Part shown: one piece after another, positions 58,277 through 64,000 of the stretch
How the letters are laid out: each line of letters opens with the position of its first letter
Numbering within the stretch: position 1 is the stretch's first letter
Origin: Diphasiastrum complanatum
Lineage: Eukaryota; Streptophyta; Lycopodiopsida; Lycopodiales; Lycopodiaceae
Assembly (NCBI GenBank): GCA_029204225.1
Contig: CM055099.1
Span: 62,999,142 to 63,063,141 of the forward strand
DNA: 64,000 nt
Direction of reading: 5' to 3'
Program-made: the position numbers and the translations under genes
Notes under the pieces: generated by a model
Database searches by the model: none
What the model was told of the DNA's origin: nothing
The model's input: the letters and a program-made list of their open reading frames with translations, nothing else

Positions 58277-58682
58277 AACTCAAAACTCCTCTAATGCTTA
58301 ACGACTTAACCCTCAAGACAAATGCATAAGCAGTTTCTCCCTCTTTGTTTACTAGAAAATAATTGTTCAATACCCTAGATGTGGACTTTGATTCAAAGAG
58401 TTTCTTCAAGGCATTCCATGCCTCACTTGCACTTTGACACTTACCAACTTTCTTGAGAAGTTCATTGGTAACATTCATTTTAATGATATGAAGAGCCCTT
58501 TTAGCCTTCTTATCAAACCTTTGTTGCTCTTGAACTGTGGGTGGTCTCTCTTCAGTTTCTGCAACCATGTCCATGAGTTCATTCAACTCAAGTAAGGATT
58601 CCATCCTCACTTTCTAGGTAGAGTAGTTTGATGAACTCAACCTATCATTAGTTTCTAAAATGATCCCACCATTGTAAGCCAT
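58277..58682 (-). pseudogene. Copia gag N-terminal half
   Basis: Probable start at ATG 58682 (MAYNGGIILETNDRL…), a TAG at about 58615, then 'MDMVAETEERPPTVQEQQRF', 'KKAKRALHIIKMNVTNELLK', 'ASEAWNALKKLFESKST', 'YAFVLRVKSLSIRGV', the usual Copia gag order. Truncated by the inserted MITE. Confidence 0.85.
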
Positions 58683-59394
58683 GAATATATTCTTCAACTT
58701 TTAGGCTCTGTCCTAATGCAGCTAGCACTCACTTTCCTCTCAAAAAATGATGGATAAGGAGATCTCAGAAGATCTAGGACCCTAAAACACTTCTATCTTG
58801 AACTTGGCTAGTTTCCAAGCATAGAAAGGAAGATTGAAACACATGCAACACTTTGCACACACTAAGAATAGATTACAAACTCAAACCAACCTGAACACAC
58901 TCTTGCTTAACCTCTCAAACTTTCCAGCAAGTGACCAAATCAGGTTATGGTGTGAAGAGTTACTTGCATTCTTAGAAAATACAAAAGACTAGGTTGCCAA
59001 GAGTACCTAGAATTGAACAAACTTGATCAACATATGATCAACACACTAAGATATAAACTCAACATGTAAAACCACATGTAAACCACACTTCTAAAGTTTA
59101 TAAACTCTATCAAATGATAAATACAAGCTTTATAGGTGAATGAAAGAGCACATTTAGTGAATCACAAGACTAGCTTCACTAGCTTGTCAAATCTTGATGT
59201 TTAGATGTAGATCTAAGATCACTTCACATGAGAATGTTCCTCAACCTGTTAAGAACCTGAAAACACATTTGTATGATGGTTAAAACCTTCCAGCAAACGC
59301 TCCAATAAAACTACATAAGGAGAGTTACTTACATGCTCAACAAAGTACACCAGAATTTATGCAAAAGATTGTTAACAATCTGTTCACCCAAAAG

Positions 59395-59545
59395 GAGATT
59401 TTTCATCCAAGTAGGAGCTTTGCTCAGCCTTTTGGAGAAATACAAAATTACTCAAAGAGTATTTTTCATCCACTTAAGGAGAAGGCTCATCAACTGAAGG
59501 AGAGTGTTCATCCACAAAGGAGAGTGTTCATCCACAGAAGTGGAG
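59395..59545 (+). repeat. Short imperfect tandem repeat in the element leader
   Basis: 'GGAGAGTGTTCATCCACA' occurs twice adjacent (about 59499 and 59518), with more diverged relatives 'GAGATTTTTCATCCAAGTAG' and 'GAGTATTTTTCATCCACTTA' upstream, about 18-60 bp apart. Confidence 0.65.
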
Positions 59546-59822
59546 ATTGTCAATAATACATTGAACAGAACATTGTTAGTCTTGAATATGCACAAGCCTC
59601 ACAATCAACAAATGATTGGTGTTATGATCTGATCCAAAATAGCTTCTTCTCAGTCTCTGATCTTCAATAGACCTAAAATATGCTTTTGATCCACAAGTTC
59701 AACTCACAAAACAAAGGTTAGTAAGATTTGATCAACAGTGCAATGCATGATCATGCTAGAACTTGATCAAACATCCAAATATCACCATAAATGAAAACTT
59801 TACTAAAAATAACAACCAACTA

Positions 59823-59834
59823 GCTCTGATACCA
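59823..59834 (-). other. Primer binding site
   Basis: The minus strand reads TGGTATCAGAGC, a perfect match to the plant initiator Met-tRNA primer site, directly after the 5' LTR end …CACA. Confidence 0.95.
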
Positions 59835-60489
59835 TGTGAAAAAAGTGGATCTTGGATGGATCCAAACTCCCAAAATACTTGGCTAAGATCTTTGCACAAC
59901 AAGCTACAAAAGCTAGAAATGGCAAAGCATCCTAATGCTACATTTGATACACATGAACTTGACAAAGCATTCAAGAGACAAAAGAAACTAATAAAAGGTA
60001 CTGATGGCAGCCAAAAATAGTAGCAAACAAGGATCCCAACAGCAGCCTACCACTTTTGGAAACCTCTTAAGACCATACTCAAAAGCTTGAAGACCATACA
60101 CAAAGCAATGCTCATGATGGAGGAAGAAACTATGACAATGATCTATTGATCTCTCTCAACAATACAATAAGTTTCTCCAACCTATTCTCCACAAATTTCA
60201 GCCTAATATAGGTGAGAGAGATGACTCTCTCTCCTCTCTCTAGAACTTGGGACCCCATTTTAGGGCACCAGTAGCCTAAAATAGCCAATTTTGGCCTATA
60301 TGTCCAAATAACATGATTTTGGTGTCATTTCAAAGGTCCTGAAGTTTGAGACTTCTTCAACATGAAATATATACTAAAATAAAAGTATCTAGGCTTTTTT
60401 CACATGTGTGAAAGCTCAGATCCAAAACTATGTACAAAAATTGCCAATTTAGGCCTCAAACTAGCTAGGAAATGTTGACAATTTTCGCA
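59835..60489 (-). mobile_element. 5' LTR, 655 bp
   Basis: Partner of 54137-54797. Ends (plus reading) …GACAATTTTCGCA and is followed by CTGAC, near-identical to CTGAG before the other LTR. Confidence 0.92.
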
Positions 60490-60494
60490 CTGAC

Positions 60495-62099
60495 TATGAG
60501 AGCCGAGGAATACTAGTTAATACTGTCAAGTAGAAACTGTGTAAGCCTTATGATGAACCTTGAAAGATAGAATGACCATGTAGGAGCTAGTATTTCTAGG
60601 CTAATGTAATAAATGCAAGTAGACCCCTCTTAAAGAAAGTAGAGTGAGCCACCTTTTGATGGTGACCTCTAGTGGAGAGCATTATTCCACTTGTAATTTG
60701 TGAAATGTGGAAATGCCACTCTCTTGTCTATTTAAGAGACTCATCCTTCGTAGAAGGGAGCTTTTTGTGTAATGCATCTACTCCATCTCCAAATGAGTAG
60801 AGCCTCCACAAGTTTGGTGCATCCTTTGAGCTCCTTGATCATGATTGTTTTCTTGAGTGATTCTCTTATGATCAAGCCTCCATTCCCTTGTGTGTGGTTG
60901 TGGATCCTTGTGGTGGATTAGTTTTCTTATTTTTTGTGGATTAAAGTAGGTTTTAGCATTCAAGTAAATTATAGAGGCTAGAAATGTGGTGTAGATTGTG
61001 CATATTCTTGACATTCTAGTTCTTGATGTTCTTGGGATGTCCAAGAATCAAGATATGAGTGTTTCTTGATTCTTGGACTTTCAATATGCTGTTAGATTAG
61101 TTTCTTGTTTCAGTTTTTGTGGATGAATGCATGTGTAGAATAGTTTTAGTTGTAAGGAACTGTTTCTTTCTTGATTTGCAGCATTAAAGTAGGGACTTCA
61201 TGCCATTTCAACCACTCTACATGCCGATTTCTTGGTTGAATGCATGATCTGCATGTTTGGTTTGAAAGCATGTGATTTCAGTTCAAGAGAGACTCCCCTA
61301 AGTTGTCCTCTGATAGGCAGGACATTTACTACAATGATTACAAGTTCTTTCTCAAGAAAATGCCCAAGAAGCTTGGTAACAGACAAAAACAGTTTTGAAA
61401 CTAGAGAAGAAGTAAAGAAGCCAGCACACTGATTCTCTAGAGCAGAGAATCAGTAAACATGACATGCTTTCATTCTTTCTGAGTTGAAGAGGGCCATAAA
61501 GCCCAACGCACGTAGGAAATTCACTGTGGGCCCACTTCTCTTCACCCTTGCCATTACTCTCATTGAACAGAAGCTTCAAGGATTTCACAGATCCCAAGTA
61601 TTAACCATCGACATTCCCTCCACCAGTCATCGACCTCCTAACTTTCCAACTGACTCCCCATCTAGCAAATGTATGCACGATGCTACCTCTCCCTCCGCTG
61701 ATCCTCCTTCAAGGAGCACCCACCACCGTACCTCACTAACCATTCCTAGCCCAACTTCTTCCCTACCCACCCCCACCACCACTTCTACCACATCTTTTGC
61801 ACCAACTCCTATGTTTATTGCCCCAATCCCTCCACCTTCCATTGTCGTCCTTGCCACACCCACCCCTTCCATCACCATTTCCCTCCTCACTTGATTTTTT
61901 TGTTTCCACTCCCCCCATTGCCATAAATCCCCAAGACTCTCAATTGTCTCCAAGGACCCTCATCTTTTTAAACATCATCAACCTGTCACCCCCCACATCT
62001 CCCTCCATCCTCGACACCACCTTACAATTTCTCATGCCCAACATCATCCCCTCCTTCGAACAACCCATTCCTCCTCCTCTACACACATGCATCCAAAAG
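60495..62099. other. No identified gene; pyrimidine-rich ORF block
   Basis: 60500-61180 has LTR-like features (TATTTAAG near 60738, GT-rich downstream) but no partner copy. 61484-61894 (plus) is a 136-codon frame rich in Pro, Ser and Thr ('PSPTSSLPTPTTTSTTSFAP'), produced by a C-rich, G-poor strand. It may be the disordered linker of an unrelated retroelement or noncoding. Unassigned. Confidence 0.25.
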
Positions 62100-62930
62100 T
62101 TTTGAAAAACTTGACACTCGGCCTTCTACCAAACAAGACTTCAAAAGGAGGTTTTCCATCCTATACCACACTCGGCCATCTATTGCATAGAAAATTAGCG
62201 CACAAAAAAGCTTGATCCCAAAAGGATTTAGAAAGATTCTCACCTAACCTCATGGCTTTGGCTCCTTCACATAAGATTGTATTCTTCCTCTCGGCCACTC
62301 CATTTTGTTGTGGTGTCCTTGGGCTTGTGTACTCCCTCTTAAACCCATTTGCATCACAATGGTTTGAACTTGGTAGAAATGTACTCCCCACCATTGTCAC
62401 TCCTCAGGCACTTGATCTTTGTAGAAAATTGGCCCTCCCTTGCAATCTTGAACTTGACAAAGACATCAAACACCTCATCTTTGCTCTTTAGTAGATACAC
62501 CCAACAAAATCTACTAAAACCATCAATAAAAGTCACATACATCTTAGCACCTCCATTGCTAATTACTACTATAACCATGAATATCTGAATGCACAGCTTG
62601 AAAAGGATTACCCGACCTTGATGTAGATCTCTTGTAAGATAACCTATGTGACTTTGATATAGCACATTGCTTACAAACATGATTCAAGCTTTGGGAAGAC
62701 CAAACACAACTTGTTTCTTTGCCATCACCTCCAATGACTTGTAGTTGAGATGCCCGGAATGAACAAAACATCTTTCAAATTCATATTCCTATTAGTAGAG
62801 AGGGAAATAGGAATTGTGCCAATCCCTTTGATTGCACACTCATCATCATTGGTCATGTAGATCACTTTCTTGTCACCTTCAAATGCCATCAATGATGAAT
62901 AATACTACTCACATCTAGTTTTAGCTACAA
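62100..62930 (-). pseudogene. Copia protease end, GAG-pre-integrase and integrase
   Basis: From high to low coordinates: protease C-terminus ('ECAIKGIGTIPISLSTNRN', about 62840) and pre-integrase zinc region ('HVCKQCAISKSHRLSYK', about 62680). Then comes integrase core with 'MYVTFIDGFSRFCWVYLLK' (about 62545), 'KCLRSDNGGEYISTKF' (about 62380), 'RTPQQNGVAERKNTIL' and 'LSKSFWDQAFLCANFLCNR'. Frames are broken, RT absent. The protease end is the same lineage as the gag/protease element at 57 kb, making this a candidate autonomous relative. Confidence 0.88.
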
Positions 62931-63302
62931 GATAGAAATCATCAATTTTAGCATGCTAGAATTGCATAAATCACTAAGATCTGATCATAAGCATAAAAGT
63001 ACAGTAAGGTATTGTCCCTTTCCATACAATAGCAATAGCCTACTGTCCTTCACACATGTGGAAGCAAGATCAATCACAAAATTGACATTCTACACACTCG
63101 AAACAAAGATATCTTGAGAAATACACATGGGATGGACATAGAATCAAAAGAGATGAATTCTCCACATCAAAAGACAATACAATGATATGTTCTCCATGTA
63201 GGTATTGCTATTTATAACTGCTAAAATATCTTTTTTTCCAATTGCCCTAAACTTGTCCTAAGTGGTAACTTCTTGGTACTTCATCAAAAACCTAGAAATT
63301 AT
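62931..63302. other. No gene seen
   Basis: AT-rich, presumably upstream gag/leader region of the minus-strand Copia, but no gag motif is readable. Confidence 0.3.
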
Positions 63303-63508
63303 AGTCTAGATGCAATAGACGTCGGATGCAACTCGTATGTTCTAGACGTCGAATGCAACTCATCAGTTGGTTCTAGACGTCAGATGCCACTCGTCAGTTC
63401 TAGACATCGGATGCAACTCATCGGTTTTATTTAGACTTTGGATGTAACTCGTCGGTTCTAGATGTCGGATGTTGCTCGTCGGTTCTAGATGTCGGATGCA
63501 ACTCGATG
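63303..63508 (+). repeat. Minisatellite, about 27-31 bp, about seven copies
   Basis: Variants of 'TCTAGACGTCGGATGCAACT' + 'CGTCGGT' repeat head to tail with indels; several keep the palindrome GACGTC. A minus-strand ORF over it ('SNIRHLEPTSYI'-like) is a by-product. Confidence 0.92.
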
Positions 63509-64000
63509 GAGATAAGATAAGCTTTGGAGATTTGTGGTAGCAATGATCGAGGGCCAGGTTGCGATTGACCAAATGGTGGTCAGCTGAAAGGTAGGGATGG
63601 TGGTCAACCGAATGGATCAACGGGGAAATGAATCAGCCGAGAAGGAGAGAGAAATTCTATGCTGTTATCTGCGATAGAAAAGATAGAATCCAATCTGAAC
63701 AAGCTATCGCATGAATTCACAAAAACTAGAAAAAGGACAAGAAAGAGCCAAAAATTGGTCGATCGCCTTTGTGTTCGATCTTTCTACCACCAACTAACAT
63801 GTTGTCAAGACTTAGCAATGAGGTACTCCTCTGCTTGCTAATGAATGCACCATTCAATGCCTTCAAGATTTGGCAATGAGTTAGTACTTCTCTAATTGCA
63901 ATGTTTCATGAAATGAGTCAGTTGGCCTGAAATAAAAATCAGGTTGGTGGTGGTGCTGTGCAAATGGCTGATGTGTGTGAGTGTGAAAAACATGGTGGCT
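63509..64000. other. No gene seen
   Basis: Purine-rich 63520-63760 then unremarkable sequence to the window end. A weak duplicated phrase 'CAAGA.TT.GCAATGAG' occurs at 63807 and 63863. Confidence 0.35.

Larger units (their letters stand above)
54137..60489 (-). mobile_element. Structurally complete LTR retrotransposon, gag/protease plus unknown ORFs
   Basis: Minus-strand element, 6353 bp. 3' LTR is 54137-54797, polypurine tract 54798-54807, 5' LTR 59835-60489, primer site 59823-59834. LTRs start TG and end CA and are about 95% alike by eye. Between them are gag, a zinc-knuckle remnant and protease, then about 2.2 kb with several 88-208 codon ORFs that are not integrase, RT or RNase H. Non-autonomous elements with gag but without pol are known in plants (TR-GAG, LARD types). 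The unusual point is the ORF-rich sequence in the pol position. Confidence 0.88.

Noticed and set aside
59359..59556. 65-codon plus ORF '…FHPSRSFAQPF…'
   Set aside because: Lies in the untranslated leader of the minus-strand LTR element and reflects a short tandem repeat.
61627..61953. Gly/Val-rich 108-codon minus ORF
   Set aside because: Complement of a C-rich, Pro/Ser/Thr-coding strand; low complexity in both directions.
63363..63620. 85-codon minus ORF over the minisatellite
   Set aside because: Repeat unit length and lack of stops explain it; no start context or homologue.

Overview
This looks like a land-plant nuclear genome, from a large and repeat-rich one. The evidence is spliceosomal introns with GT/AG borders, plant-type Copia LTR retrotransposons primed by initiator Met-tRNA (TGGTATCAGAG-type primer sites), hAT-like MITE structure, AT-rich DNA and very long dinucleotide arrays. 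The one well-formed single-copy gene belongs to the DUF3455 family. Together with the dense old Copia debris this makes a seed-free plant (fern, lycophyte or bryophyte) plausible, but the sequence alone does not prove it. There is nothing prokaryotic here: no operons, no CRISPR, no rRNA, and no tRNA that I could recognise.

Layout. 1-3 kb: decayed Copia pieces (LTR/gag on the minus strand, integrase/RT on the plus strand) and a possible CACTA transposase relic. 4-7.5 kb: (GA)n arrays and minisatellites. 7.5-12.1 kb: short unidentified ORFs, split by a Copia element (7.97-10.4 kb). 12.1-13.7 kb: a divergent histone H3-like gene on the minus strand, followed by a decayed reading frame, with a cluster of CACGTG boxes upstream. 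14.6-20.0 kb: a complete Copia insertion with a perfect 5-bp target duplication (AGGTT), whose 5' LTR is broken by a GC-rich, probably Gypsy-derived block. 21-23.2 kb: tandem repeats. 23.4-26.1 kb: a four-exon gene for a secreted protein with two DUF3455 domains. 26-33 kb: nearly featureless. 33-39 kb: a roughly 360-bp satellite, a minus-strand Copia relic, one (AC)n and three (GA)n arrays. 39-44.2 kb: LINE, Gypsy and Copia relics. 44.9-45.6 kb: a 646-bp hAT-type MITE with a perfect 8-bp target duplication. 46.9-47.3 kb: a small secreted protein gene resembling the plant S1/SPH family. 50-52 kb: a gag relic flanked by 358-bp direct repeats. 54.1-60.5 kb: a structurally complete LTR retrotransposon carrying gag and protease but, in place of integrase/RT, about 2 kb of unidentified ORFs. 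62.1-62.9 kb: integrase of a related Copia. 63.3-63.5 kb: a minisatellite.

The likely host genes are few: the DUF3455 gene (strong), the H3-like gene (good as homology, uncertain as a living gene) and the S1-like gene (moderate). Everything else is transposon-derived, tandem repeat or unassigned. No pathway links the genes. The main candidates for something undescribed are the divergent H3 with its private C-terminal extension, the tandem DUF3455 secreted protein, and the gag/protease LTR element with its unknown cargo ORFs.
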